Positions 1 through 11,727 of a stretch of 64,000 nt of DNA are shown here, in pieces. Below the pieces are notes generated by a model. It was not told the origin of the DNA. It saw only the letters and a program-made list of their open reading frames with translations, and did no database searches. Every line of letters starts with the position of its first letter. Within the stretch, counting starts at the first letter, position 1. The DNA comes from Cerioporus squamosus (lineage: Eukaryota > Basidiomycota > Agaricomycetes > Polyporales > Polyporaceae), in NCBI GenBank assembly GCA_022592435.1, contig JABYQS010000061.1, positions 62,001-126,000 on the forward strand, in the 5' to 3' direction. The translations under genes and the position numbers were made by a program.

Positions 1-963
1 ATTGAGTTACGCACGGACGACGGTCACGGAAGGGACATAGCACACTTACGGAACGGGAAGACGTCGACAAGGAAGGCTCCCGGTTGAGCGACTTCGGCAG
101 CTTGCTCCGTGGCTTCTTCAGCCATTCTGATCAGAGGGTCATTCTTCTCTTGGGGCTGGTACCCGTACGAGATCATGAGCACGATTGCGCCCGTCATCCT
201 GTGAGGAATTGTGGATGCAAGAACCACCTGTGAGAAATCTGAAGGCCACGCAGCGTCGAGGCTGGTATCGCGAAGCCAGAGCGCGTGGGTGAAACACTAG
301 CGAGACATGCAGTAGCCAGGCGCTCTGGCTTTGGGATGGGGGCCTATGAATGGGCGGAGATGATGGAAAAACGTACTTGCGGATCTGCGACGGCAAGTCA
401 GACGTCGGCTCGCGCAGGAGGCGCACGAGTAGCTGGGACGTCTGCTCCTCGATAACAGGCGTGAATGCGTCCACGCTCTTCCTCGACCCCAGGACGCGGG
501 CCATGAGTACGGACGGTACTCGCGGAATTGATTCCCGTACCGCAAGAGTACCAAAATCTGATCCCACCCGACAATGTCCCCTGCCATGATCAAGTGCGGA
601 CGGTCCGAGTAGATCCCGGACCGCTTCTCAAGCAGCTCATAGGCATGCTTATAGGAGTTGATAATGATCATAGGCTGCCCGAGGAGCACAACTGACATGA
701 GATCCCCTGGTGACATTGCGATTAGAAACGTATACTTAGACAGGAGCATCGCGAGCAGACTTACCCCATCGTTCACCCCACTTCGCGAATGCCTTCCAGT
801 TGTGTGCAGTTGGAACGTCGAGTGCATTTCCTATGATCGGCCAGCCCGACGGACCAGGAGGCATCGGACCTCGACGTTTGCGCGATATCGCAGTCCTGAC
901 GACGAGGACGAAGAGGACGGCAGCAGCGACATGCCACGCGGGGAGGAGATTACTGGAGTACAT
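1..963 (-). CDS. Cytochrome P450, 5' part only (cut by window edge), probably frameshifted
   Basis: N-terminal third of a microsomal class II fungal P450 (heme monooxygenase on the ER). Exon 1 (963-765) encodes a membrane anchor (HVAAAVLFVLVV), basic residues and the proline hinge PMPPGPSGWPIIGN. A GTAAGT donor follows and exon 2 starts at 706 (DLMSVVLLGQPMIIINS, then YSDRP). Later exons give GSRKSVDAF and, at about 230-50, TGAIVLMISYGY with PGAFLVDVFPF before a GTAAGT donor. The layout matches basidiomycete P450s of the O-methylsterigmatocystin oxidoreductase-like type. The I-helix, ExxR and heme-Cys motifs lie outside the window. Around 510-530, after the FREYR motif, the frame must shift by one base to reach the conserved GSRKS region and I see no intron there. 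It is either a pseudogene or a base error. Substrate unknown. Confidence 0.8.
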
Positions 964-3232
964 GACACCGGGATGTTATCGGGGTGCCGGGGATAGGACG
1001 GGGGCTCGTTGTTCACAGGACCATACTTATTACAAGTATCGTGGGTTGAGTGTCGGCCCGTCAATCGCAGTCCGCCGGCTGCATGGGACGAATCGAGTGC
1101 AAACCTTCGACATGGTCGGCCTTCGTAACGCCTTGGGACCTAACTTGATGCGGCGGCAAGTACGTCAACCAGTGTTCTAGTATGGCGTAGGCCCAACATG
1201 CGTTTGCTGCCCGAGAACAGATACCACACTTGCCTTTTGATGCGTGCTTCGTTCTGGCAACACGCGGTATATGCGAGGACTGTTCCTGCGGTCCTCCGGT
1301 GCGCCGATGTGCTCGCGAATCTTGCTGATCAAACTGCCTCGCATCTGCAGGCGCGCCGCGTTGCCATAGGGCAAAGCGTCAGCGAGACTTGCCAGCGCAA
1401 AGCGGCCGTGACGCTTCGGCTGTTGCGCCCTATGGACGTCATATGTACTCGCGGCGTGCCAGGCCTCGACAACGACGAGCGTGGGCTCCGCGCAACAGTC
1501 GACATGCTGCTGCGATAGGATGCACACAGAACTTGCTGAGCGGTAACTTCGAGCATGCAGGTGTTCGAGTCTTGGAGTCTTGAGGGTATGGGTGTGGGTC
1601 ACAAGTCAGGTTCGAGTTTCGCAAGAGCAGCTCTGAACGTGTTCAGGAGTCAACGCTCATCACTGTCAGTGTCAGGTTCGTGGGGAGGCGTTTCGGATGA
1701 TCTGGCATGCTAGTGTATAATCAGCAGCAATGAACCGGGGAGGGAGCGGGTACGAACTTCGGGTCTTAACTTCATTTCCGGGTTTAATTACATTACTTCA
1801 CAGATCTACGGCAGTATGCAGGGCAGATCCCATCAGCCTATGTAGGTACACCGGCATTGCGAAACTCACAGCTGAATGACTGCGCACTTGCTACTACTGG
1901 CATCACTGTGGTGGCGTCGTACTCGTAGTGTGTCATGCACAGTGATACATGGCCATTCCACGCGAAAAGATCGGCGCCAGGTTGCTTGCGCGAATTACTG
2001 GCGCAGGCGTCCTTGCGTTTGAGGCTTCTCCAGGTTCGATCAGGACCCCCGTGGGCCCTCTACTGGAGCCACCGCCGAATACTCAGTAGGTTCGGTTGTG
2101 AAGACTGACCATTCGCCGCTGTACCAGAGAGCGGTACCTGGAACAGTCATTTTTGCGTCTGGCCAGGGTAGGTCTGAGTTTCGACTGAACTCGACGCGTC
2201 TTTCTGACGTTAACTTGAGTGCAATCGGGTTCGTACCACGTTGCCTCCTGGGACCGGACAGGTGGCCGGCTGCTTGGCCGTGAAACGTCACTAGTACAAG
2301 GCAGGAATGGATCAAGTTTGTACCACCGTAATGAGCCACGCACCGCACCGGAGTCCAACAGCCCAATTTAGACCGACACATGCTTCCGCCTCGTCTAAGT
2401 GATGCCCTCATGTGAGGGCTATGTGTGGTCCGGATGCTGCAACGTCTCAAGCGATCCAGTACGCATGTCTCTCGGATGGAGACGGCTCGGCGCATCCTCT
2501 GCATCTACACGTGCGACGCGCGTGGCTTTCAGTTGCGATCGACCTCGGTCACGGCCCATGTTATCGACATCCCCGTATGTTGCTCGTGCGGCGACCATGT
2601 GGTATCGGGCTGGCAAGGGTTAATGGATGAGGCTCCTGGAGTACCGAATCCCCGCATTGTGAGGTGGAATTTCGATCTGAAGTTTGAACATCCCATGTAG
2701 GGAGAGGCCGTTCACTCCGGTCTTTCCTACGCCACTAATCAGCAATCGCCGTTTAGGCTACACGAAGCCGTACGTACACGCGATCGAGGTGCACGATGGT
2801 GCACGATAGGCAAGTTGTTTCACAGTACCATAAGCAGCAGAAAGGTGTACCGAGCCTGTGCACGCAACGCGCTCCGGTCTTGCTGGCGAGCTCTAGTGCG
2901 TCTTAGTACACCAAGTGGATTGGCGTAAGACGTGGCAACCGAGAAGACATGAACCTGCGAGTTATGAAACACTGTCTGCCACGCCGTCCTCCGCCATGGT
3001 ATAAGTTGCAAGCCAAGCAGGCGTGTGGCGGCACTATTGAGACTAGAACTCAATCGTAGACGTCATGAGTAAAAATGGACAGCGTAAGCTAAGAGCACAT
3101 CGCTCACCTGATATGCGGTGATTTCGCCGTCAACGACACGCGGGATCATCCAGTGAACGCGTGATAACAATATAGAAAACACGGAGCGTACACTTGCAAA
3201 CGACATCCATACCAAAACAGCACGAGCAAACT
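964..3232. other. Gene-poor gap between P450 and beta-adaptin
   Basis: About 2.3 kb. Open frames exist on both strands (for example 1198-1518 plus, 1177-1602 minus and 2425-2700 plus), but none shows a recognisable motif, a splice-supported continuation or a plausible promoter. The first few hundred bases are presumably the P450 promoter and the last 100 bases the adaptin 3' UTR. I see no RNA gene or clear repeat. Confidence 0.5.
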
Positions 3233-5854
3233 CTAGAACAAACCCAGCAGGTCATCCTGCCCAGACTGCGCCTGTGGTTGCGCTGGCGGTTGCGGAGACA
3301 ATACAGGCGTGATTGCGGGCGTGGGCGCGAGTGGAGATGCGCCAAACCCGAAACCTCCCATTGGGTTGGCCGGCGCAGGCGAAGACGCTGCGCCCAGGTT
3401 CGCACTACCGAAGATAGAGACAAGGTCGTCGAGCGGGTTGCTTGACGTCCCTGCAAGGAGGTTCGCAGCCGCGGGTGTTGACGCAAGGACCGTCGTGGCC
3501 GCGAGGCCAGAAGGTTGGCCCTCGTTCGGGACGTCGTCGGAGAAGTCGAGCAGGTTCTCCGCCTGTTGCCCGGCAGCGACTGTCTGCAGTGCTTTCTGCG
3601 TTGCAAGGCGGTCGTCTGCGGGCTATAGCAAGATCGCATATCAACATCAGCACATCGTGAACATGCGGCCAGGAGACGTACTCGGTTCCTTTCCGTTGCA
3701 TTGAGTCTGCACTGATGCGTCCCCGCCCCACGAATGTCTCTGCAGGTTTGTGATACACACTAGCGAGCAGAGGAATTTCGCCCAACAATTCTTCGAGTAG
3801 CGCCGGTGAGACCGTTGTTCGAGGAAGGGTGATCGGTGGCCGGACGGCGAGCACAACAGCCTGAAGACACAATGGTGAGCGGATGTCGCCGGGAGCGAAG
3901 ATGTGAGAACACATGATGTACCTTGGCGGCGCCGGGGTCTGTTGACAACAGTCTCCAGTAGATATAAGCACGATCCCGGACGTCTGGCGAATCGCAGTCT
4001 TTTGTGGCCGTGTTCAAAACCTTCTGCACCAGCCCCTGCGAGCTCTCCGGCTTTTGGAGGTATAGCTTCACGACGGCTGTGAGCGTCTGAAGTTGTACCT
4101 GTGAACGAACTCATGAGCATATCTGAAGCCAATCTCCACTCCTCAAAGTGATGAATCCGTACGGGGTAAGACTCTTCCGTGAAAGTGTCGACGAAGATAC
4201 CGAGGAGCTCATCGGCGTTGTCGATCTTCTTCGCGTACTCGCCGATGATCCAGATAAGCGATGCCTTCGCCTCCGGCTCGTCGAGCTCGTCGAGGTTCGC
4301 GCACAATGTCGGAATGACACCTTCATATGTTGACGGATATTTCCGGAAAACATCCTGGCAAGAACACTTCAGCAACGATGATCGGTATGTATCGTGACGA
4401 GCCCTCACCTTCATGACCACGACAGCTTCTTGCACCACATAGCTCACTCGCGTCCCAATCAGCTCGAGCAGTACATTGACGCATCGCTCGGCCGCCTCGT
4501 CAATCTTGATTGCGGTCTGGCCAATAGCCTTGATACTCCTCCGCACGAAGTCAACGTCGACCTCCTGAGCGTACCTGTAACTGCGTTAGTAAGGGGGAAC
4601 TCTTGGTGCGGTGGGTACGCACTCCTTGAGTTCGCTTAGAAGCGGGTCGACATTATGTTCTGTCGCGAGCCGGACCATGATGTCCAGCTTCTCGACCTTC
4701 ACATATAGAGGGTCGTTGTATTTGCAGAAAAACACGCGCATCTCATTGGAGAGGATATCAGGACGCTTCTGTAGGAGGAGGTTGATGTTTCGGAGAGCGA
4801 CCCATTGCACCTCTGGAGGGTTTGAGAGGAGGGTCACTAATGGCGGCGCCATCTTGCGAATGAGCGTCTTGGTGAGGTTCTCGGAGTTGATACCGCGCAT
4901 GTGAATCATGATAACCTATGCAGGCAGCCGTTCGAGAGTGGGGTTGCTGAGATACGCAAGACCTACGCACCTTAATCGCAGTGAGGACAACGCTAGCGTT
5001 CGCGTGCTGGAATTGCGGTACGACACGCTCGCATATGTGTTCGCTCTCACCAGCGTCCTCCGCGGTGTATCGTGACAAGGCGTTGAGAATGGCAACTCGT
5101 CCCCATTCCGAGCACTCGTTGAGGGCTACGAGGAGCTTGTTGACAATGTCCGTATTGATCGCGAAGGTGTCCTTCGGAGCTCCGGCAGCGACTGCGGCGG
5201 CGTGGATGTCTGACAGCGCTTCCACAGTGTTGGCCACGACCTACAATAGGTCTGTACACGAACAGGTGAAACGATCATTCCGCGACGCACCATGGGATTG
5301 CTGTCAGCGATCATGTCCCGCAACTGGTCCAAGAACCCATTCTCATTCACAAGCTCCGGCTTCAAGTCGTACAGTTTCGCCACACATAGAGCGGCAGTCT
5401 TGCGCACGTAGGGATTGTCGTCCTTCAAGCACTTCTGTAGGGGATCACAAAGGTAGTCGATGATCTTCTCGGCTCGTAGGCATCCCATAGTCCGGATCGC
5501 AAGCGCGCGAACGAGTGGGTTCGGATCGTCCGTATCCTTCACGAATGTGTTGACAGCGAGGATGACTAGTTCGGGCTGCGTCTTGGCATAGTTCATAAGA
5601 TAGAGGTATACAAGTTTCTTCTGTTCGAGATCATCCGTCTGCATGTTCTTCAGGACATCAGGGAATAGACCGCTGACATCTTGAATGTGCCTCAGCGGAT
5701 ATCCAGCGAGCGCATGATCAGACTCACCCTTCTGAACCGTCATGTTCGCAATGACACGCTTGATTGCATCCTTCCGCTTCTCCTTGTATTCGCTGTTCAG
5801 GTCCGCGGCGAGCTCGAAGTTCTCTCCCTTCCGGGGAGCCGCACGCATTGACAT
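3233..5854 (-). CDS. Clathrin adaptor beta-adaptin (AP-1/AP-2 beta subunit)
   Basis: Large beta subunit of a heterotetrameric clathrin adaptor, acting in trans-Golgi/endosome (AP-1) or plasma-membrane (AP-2) vesicle formation. The N-terminal trunk is unmistakable: [75 protein letters not shown]. Armadillo/HEAT-like helices run down to about 3700 across several short introns; one is retained in frame after MTVQK (near 5730). The C-terminal hinge is rich in Ala, Pro and Gly and ends in DDLLGLF followed by TAG at 3235-3233, a clathrin-box-like tail. About 720 residues are predicted and no ear domain follows, the usual size of fungal Apl2-type proteins. The start is the Met pair at 5854/5848, just before the conserved block. 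AP-1 versus AP-2 is not resolved. Confidence 0.9.
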
Positions 5855-7336
5855 CGGGGAAAGTCTATGCGAGGAACGTGTGTTGCAGAACCGTGGCACC
5901 CAAGAACAGCCGAATAAGAGGAAGCAGAATGGAGAGGAACGGAGGTGGAGGAGGGATGGTGGTGGTACGAGCGAAAGTAGGCCCTGTAAGTAACTTGATT
6001 TACTACCAACTTAGGTGACCTCGAAAGTTACTGATCCGCTCATAATCGGCTGTAACGCCTACAAACACAACCATAGCTTACAGGTTGTATGTAGACTATA
6101 AGTAGCTCATTGACTAGGTCATAGCCGTCTAAGTACCAAGCTTCTACTATTCGCACGACGTTGGACCACGACCACGACCACGACGACTACGATGCCGATC
6201 CTAGCTTGGGAGTATGGAGTCCGGTGAACGGTGCTGTTTAAGCTTATCCAGGATGACCTCAAAGTGAGATAGTATATGCCAAACTTTGGATGCGTTACTT
6301 GCGCATGTGGTCGCTGTCTCTGCAGTATTCGGGGTTGTGGGGCGTTCCTCGAACTTGGAGGGTGTCTGAGTATGAGGCTTACTAGGGCTTACTGCATGAC
6401 CCGGATCTCTATGGGTGAACAGGCTTACGGCCGAAGCATAAACATCTTCTCTGCCCATCTGCCCTGCTTAGTTCTTTGTAGAGTCTGGTCGTGGAAATCA
6501 AGCGATCTCTTGCATTTTTCGGTCGGCTACTTATCAGCTAGTACTCTCAAGGCAGTCTTGCAAGGTACGCAGAAGGAGAAACGGTCTTCACGAGCACCCG
6601 CTGCTAGGTATATATACTCATGGCAACAACAAGCAGGTGCGTTCGTGCTGTTGAGTTTGAATTGCAAGTCGCAGCAGCTCATAGCTCACAGTGAAGAGGT
6701 ACACCCTTGTCATTGGCGAGTGGATATCAGCACCTCCCTCTACGGTTGCAACCGAGCAAAGGGGACAATGGTTCGAGGATGGCCTGTCCGAATGGTAGAA
6801 GGCTGCGCACGAGAGGGATAGTCAAATCCATTCGACCCCCTACGTCCGGTTCTTTGTGCGGAGCGTATAATCCGTACCAGCCTCCCCGCGAGCTAAAGCA
6901 GGTGCGTGGAATACTCTCGCCACCCATAACTCACCGCAATCGCTAGCACCATTGTGCGTTGGGATGGTGGCATCTCTAGCAGCAGGGAAGTTGCCTCATC
7001 ACCCGCCCGAGTGACAGCGAGATGCATCCCGTTCCTGTTCAACGCCAGTTTCTGGTAAGGCCAGTGAGTCAATGAGAAGAGAATGATCTGCTCCACTGAT
7101 GTCCCTCGCATACGAGTGCTGCGGTTCAATGTCCTGGCAGCTAGAATCTCATGCTAAGCTTGTGACTCGAGTTCGGGGCCGTATGTATGTCAAAGTCGTT
7201 CCTAGATCGCTTTGTATGCGGCTTCATAACTCCGCTACCGGACATAACTGGTGCACGAAGGTGATCATCGTGTTCCCTATAAGAGGCCTTACGACGGTGA
7301 GTGGGCATCGCTATTCCCTCTGTTACCCCTCTCACT
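5855..7336. other. Intergenic region, possible minus-strand gene remnant near 6770-7130
   Basis: This holds the adaptin promoter and the upstream region of the MDR reductase. A short CCACGA tandem repeat lies near 6165-6185. On the minus strand, 7129-6950 is open and ends at a GTGAG donor near 6940. Splicing to an acceptor near 6900 continues an open frame down to about 6770. That could be the 3' end of an unrecognised or decayed gene, but an overlapping second frame reads equally well, so I make no gene call. Confidence 0.4.
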
Positions 7337-8648
7337 ATGTCTCCCCAGCAGAAAGCCCTCTTCCTCGAATCCAAGCAAGGTTCGCTCACTGTTAGGGAGA
7401 CTGATGTCCCCGCACCTGGCCCAGGAGAGCTCCTCGTGAAGGTCGAGGCTGCTGCCCTCAACCCCATCGATTGGATGATCCAGGCGTTCGGCGTGTTCGT
7501 GGAGACATATCCAGCCATCATCGGCAGTGACGGTGCGGGCATCGTTGTGGATGTCGGGGAGGGCATCACGTCCTTCGCCATCGGTGATAGAGTGTGCGTA
7601 GCTTCGTCGAGCTCGCTCTTGCGTGTTACACTAATACATGTCGATGCGTCCGTAGCGCCTTCCAAGGCACCATCGACCCGGTGCAGAAGTCAATCAAGGG
7701 AACGTTCGCACAATATACGACTACACCGTCCAAGTTCGCTGCGAAAGTATGTATCACGATGTTTCCGTTCCGCCTCTCGTGCCTAAGTCGGCTCTTGTAT
7801 CTCACTGACACGTCCTCCAAGGTACCTGCAAGCGTAACATTCGAATCTGCGGCAACCATACCTTGCACCTTACCGACCGCAGCCTTCGTGCTCTATAACC
7901 AGGACGTATCCTCGCCGAGTGTCAAGCTCACCGCTCCTTGGTTCGAAGCCGGGAGGGGCAAGTATGCCGGGAAGCGCGCCTTGGTTCTAGGAGGCTCCTC
8001 GTCTATCGGACAATATGGTATGCACAAGTCGTCGCCGTACTGCCTCTGTTGCTGAACTGACTTGGGCTGCTATTCTAGTCATTCAGCTCGCTCGTCTCTC
8101 GGGCTTCTCTCCCATCATCGCTACGGCGTCGCCTCAGCACTCTGACTTTCTGAAGGGATTGGGTGCATCTCATGTCGTCGACCGCAACTTACCCTCCGAG
8201 ACGTTGCAAGAAGAAGTCACCCGGCTTGGCGACGGTCCCTATGACCTCGTCTACGACGCCGTCTCCCTTCCGGACACAATGCCTATCGGGTATGCGCTGA
8301 CTGCGCCCGATGGGGACTTCGTCGTCGTCTCGCCCCCGGTGGGCCTCGGGGAAGAAGGCGGTCCGAAGAAGAAGGTGCATATGGCTCGAGGGTTGCTTGC
8401 ACTAGCGGGAAACGAAGCGGTCGGTGCCGAGTTGCTCTCTGCCCTGCCGACACTGTTGGAAACGGGCGATGTCAAGGTACGGGTCCGTCTACTTCTGACC
8501 TCACGTACCGCTTACTGACATACCCCAGCCGAATCGCACTGAGATTCTCTCAGGCGGACTTAGTGGCATAGTCGGCGGCCTGGAACGCCTGAAGAAGAAG
8601 CAAGTCAGCGGCACGAAGCTGGTCGTGCGGCCCCATGAGACGACTTGA
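7337..8648 (+). CDS. Zinc-independent MDR (GroES-like) alcohol dehydrogenase / enoyl reductase family protein
   Basis: Medium-chain dehydrogenase/reductase with a GroES-like N-terminal fold and a Rossmann NADPH domain. It belongs to the fungal ToxD/trans-enoyl-reductase-like group that reduces C=C or carbonyl bonds. Visible in order: start MSPQQKALFLESKQ, VPAPGPGELLVKVEAAALNP, GSDGAGIVVDVGEG, GDRVAF (across an intron), GTFAQYTTTP, AATIPCTLPTAAFVLY, the cofactor loop VLGGSSSIGQY, then VIQLARLSGF and YDLVYDAVSLPD. It ends VRPHETT and TGA at 8646-8648. Five exons give roughly 340 residues. The catalytic and structural zinc ligands are absent, as usual in this group. The CE1 esterase gene converges from the other strand about 100 bp away. 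Physiological substrate unknown; no biosynthetic cluster genes surround it. Confidence 0.85.
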
Positions 8649-8754
8649 GTTCATTCGATGTCATGTCTTCATCTGCCCCCACTATAGTTTGTACATTACA
8701 ACGCTGCGAAAGTCTTCATTTGCAGGTGCATATGATCATACTCCTACGTCTGCC

Positions 8755-9856
8755 CTACGCGATACCCAAGAATTCCAGGTACTGCTGCTCGAACAGGGGT
8801 ACGGTGTGACCGACGCCTTGCGCAAGGATGGCCTGGAACTGAGGGCCAAACGTTGCGTTCGAGTACCCATTCGGGAGGAACGGTTCGGAGGTGTTCGAGA
8901 TCGGGGTGCTTGGCAGGCCGAAGACAGTCGTCCACTGCTTGATCTCCTCGAAGAAATTCTGCGGGAAGAGGGTCGTGTCGCTGCGCAATGCAATGTTAGT
9001 CCAGCTATGCTTTAATTAGTCGGAAGAGGACATCCGTACGCAGTTCCGTGCCAGATCTGTATCTTCGGACGCTGGCCAGTGAAGCCGGGGAACGCATTGA
9101 ACACGCGCTGCGCCCACTGCTGGCCCGTGAGGATGAGCTGCCCGGTCGCGCATTGCGAGGGGAACGTGTCCACGGCCTGTCCGGTGGTCGGGAAGCAGCC
9201 GAACGGAACCCCAGAGTCGACGATGCCTGCTTTGAAGAGGTCGGGGTACGCGCCAGCGAGCACGTTCGTCATCATCGCGCCGGAGGACGTGCCGACGGCG
9301 AAGACGCGGTTGGGGTCGACGCCCCAGTTGGCGATGGCAAACCGCGCGGCGGAGGCGATGCCGAGGGAGTCGCTGCCTCCGTTGTGCTTGAGCGTCGCGT
9401 CGGAAGAGACGTCCCAGCAGGTTCCGGGGTGAGGCTGTGTGTGAACGAGCACCCCGTGAGTACACAGAATACGAAGGAAATTTTCAGGGAGACGGGCTCA
9501 CAGAGGAAGGGAAGAGGACGAGGTAGCCATGCGTCTCAGCGAGAGACGCGAACTTCGAGCCTTCGAAGTACTGTTGCGCGGAACCCGTGCAGACTGTCGA
9601 GCGCGTCAAACACTGCTGTCATGCGAGCTGTGCAATCGGGATACGCACAGTGGCTCGCGACAATCAGGGCGGGCTTTGTTGCCACTTTGGCGGGTTTGTA
9701 GACGAACATCCCCACGTTGTTGGGGTTGGTGCCGAAGTTGAATATTTGCGTTAGTTTCGATGCAGGAATTGATGAGAGACTCGTAGATTGCGCAGCAGCG
9801 AATTGCGCCAGCAGCAGAAGGGCCACAAACCCCAGTAAGGACGTCATATAGAACAT
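8755..9856 (-). CDS. Secreted acetylxylan esterase (CE1, PHB-depolymerase-like esterase)
   Basis: Extracellular carbohydrate esterase that removes acetyl (or possibly feruloyl) groups from xylan. A signal peptide is clear (SLLGFVALLLLAQFAAAQS); start Met at 9856 with an alternative at 9847. The mature part begins LSSIPASKLTQIFNFGTNP. An intron near 9590-9640 joins IVASH to FCTGSAQQYFEGS, restoring the family pattern. Then come CWDVSS and HNGGSDSLGI, the nucleophile elbow GTSSGAMM (GxSxG), and PKIQIWHGTA. The last exon ends LAQGVGHTVPLFEQQ with the catalytic His in GHTVP, and LEFLGIA with TAA. No CBM1 cellulose-binding module is present at either end. About 310 residues, normal for the family. 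Consistent with a plant-cell-wall-degrading lifestyle. Confidence 0.92.
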
Positions 9857-11060
9857 AACTGACGAGGACGTTAGTAGGGACTATGAGGAGTTGGGAGATG
9901 TGCTGAGTTGGGCTATGGTTTATATACGGTCATCGGAGTGAATGACAGGGTACATATGACCTGAGCGTGCCTGGAAAACGGATCGTGAGCGAGTGTAATC
10001 CATGAGGAGACGGAGGCGAGCGTCGGTGTCTGGGGAATCTAACTTTGGTCGTGGAAGCAGTGTGAGTGGTAGTTGGGTGGACATACCTTCTCCCGGTGGT
10101 CTCACGCAGATAGCGTGGTCGTCCATCTTACGTGCCTGTATACAGGCGGCGGTGCTCGCGTCTTCGCTGCTATCAACGAGTTAAGAAAGCGTAGGGATGG
10201 TTATGTGGCTAAGGAAAGGGTCAGAACAGAAGGGATTGCCCAACGACAGCGTGCGGCCAAGGTGAGGCCATGTGATCGGGGCTTTTCATCTCTTCACTCG
10301 AACACAGATTTAGCATCCACTGAAAAGGAGTATGAACAACCAGGAGTATATCATGGGACTGACAAAACCCGTATGGCGTGGCGCTATGCTTGTGAGCGAG
10401 TTCAGGAAACCGTTTCGGACGTACTTTGACTGTCGAGATGACATTCCGTACGCTTACCGCGGCCGTTCACGAGTCACATATGAAAGCGTGATCCCCTTCA
10501 TCGAGGATACCATCGATTCACTAGCAATACATGTCAACTGCGCATGCCTGAGACCCATTGTGTCAACATGAGTGCAACAGCAAGTTCACAGCGCACCTTT
10601 GCGAGAATACAGCACTGACCGTGGACCACTCTGTCTTTCAGTGAACAGCGGAGGCTGGATGGCTCGTCACATGCCAGACCGGGGGACATCAATATCTTCT
10701 GGACGACCACGAGAGAACGACAGATGTCTACGCTCATCGTATCAGTCTCGCATGCCCGTGGAGAGATATTGCTCACCTGGAGTGTATGTCGACGTCGTTG
10801 AGACACGATCAGTGCTGCAAGGTCACCTTTGACATCACAGACCAGATGGTCTGTCAAAGGTCACGGACTCATAGTATGTATTCACAGGGCCGCTTTTCCC
10901 TATAGAGCACGAGCAGTAAATTGGTAATTCACTGAGCTCAGTTGTATGGCAGACAGCCCCAGGTTGGCCGGAAAGCGATGGTAGTCACTTGACGTTTAGT
11001 ATAGCACAGTTCACTGAACGATGGATAGACATATGGTATTCACCGGACAAAATAGGACAG
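9857..11060. other. Intergenic gap between CE1 esterase and DAD4
   Basis: The esterase promoter is at the left, with a TATA-like TATATA on the minus strand near 9920. The remaining 1.1 kb shows only short unsupported open frames (for example 10534-10857 minus and 10989-11297 plus; the latter overlaps DAD4 on the opposite strand). Nothing recognisable. Confidence 0.5.
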
Positions 11061-11395
11061 TCAAGATGGTGGGGCAGCCGCACGGGTGGCTTCGATATTG
11101 TACTGAACGTTCTTGCGATACTTGGTAACGAGATCCGCAGCGATCTTCACATGCGCATCAGCTTGGATGATTTCCTGAATGACCTGGTGAGCTTTACTGA
11201 AGCAAGCACAGAAGTGAGATTAAACACGCCTCCAGACAGCGATTCAGCTCGAGGATGGCTTCGGTGCATTTATCCTGGGGAGGTCACCATGGTGTGAGTA
11301 TCCTGCGGGGTCAACGAGGTGTGGTGGTACCATACAGCATTCTTGATGATGCGCTGAAGGAGTACATTTTGGCGTTCTGCGTGAGGGTTCTCCAT
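11061..11395 (-). CDS. DAD4: DASH/Dam1 complex subunit Dad4
   Basis: Small kinetochore protein of the DASH ring that couples chromosomes to spindle microtubules. Three exons read cleanly: 11395-11336, 11230-11274 (antisense) and 11174-11061. Introns are 61 bp (GTATGG donor, CAG acceptor) and 55 bp. The second intron starts GC rather than GT and ends CAG; only this GC-AG junction keeps the frame. Exon 1 starts MENPHAERQNVLLQRIIKNA, like the yeast Dad4 N-terminus (MENPHE, then RIIGN); exon 2 gives DKCTEAILELNRCLE; exon 3 gives EIIQADAHVKIAADLV and YRKNVQYNIEAT, matching yeast SSVQFNLEAT. The product is 72 residues, as in yeast. The antisense open frame at 10989-11297 is a shadow. Too short for ordinary ORF calling, but the motif match is strong. 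Confidence 0.9.
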
Positions 11396-11727
11396 GTCGT
11401 GGTCCGACTCGTGTATAGCCGACGTTGCGTCTGATGACGGTGAGGGTACCCAGTGGTGTACACTGTGACTGTAGTGGTCAAGTCGAAGGAGCAAACCTCA
11501 GTTTGAGCGAACTTGCCTTGGCGCACAGTACTTTGTTACCAGCTACAAACTTTTCAATGACTGTTTGTTATGGATGTATTATCGAGGTCTAAGCCTTCAT
11601 AAGGCACTTGTTATAAGCTTTACTCTAGTAAGTAAGTTGCTTAGGTGAGCGCTTCAATAGAACGCGACCGCGACCAAACCCGCGTCGCGTCGCGCGGTCG
11701 CGCTCGACTTGCTCCCGACCACCACCA

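Noticed and set aside
6165..6190. CCACGA tandem repeat
   Set aside because: Only about three to four short units; ordinary microsatellite.
6276..6821. 181-residue plus-strand open frame
   Set aside because: No domain, signal or splice support, and cysteine/serine-rich composition typical of random frames in this DNA.
6893..7129. Minus-strand exon candidate (VEQIILFSLTHWPYQKLA)
   Set aside because: Splice sites exist, but an overlapping frame reads equally well and neither resembles a known family.
10989..11297. Plus-strand 102-residue open frame
   Set aside because: It is antisense to the DAD4 exons, which have clear homology and splice sites.
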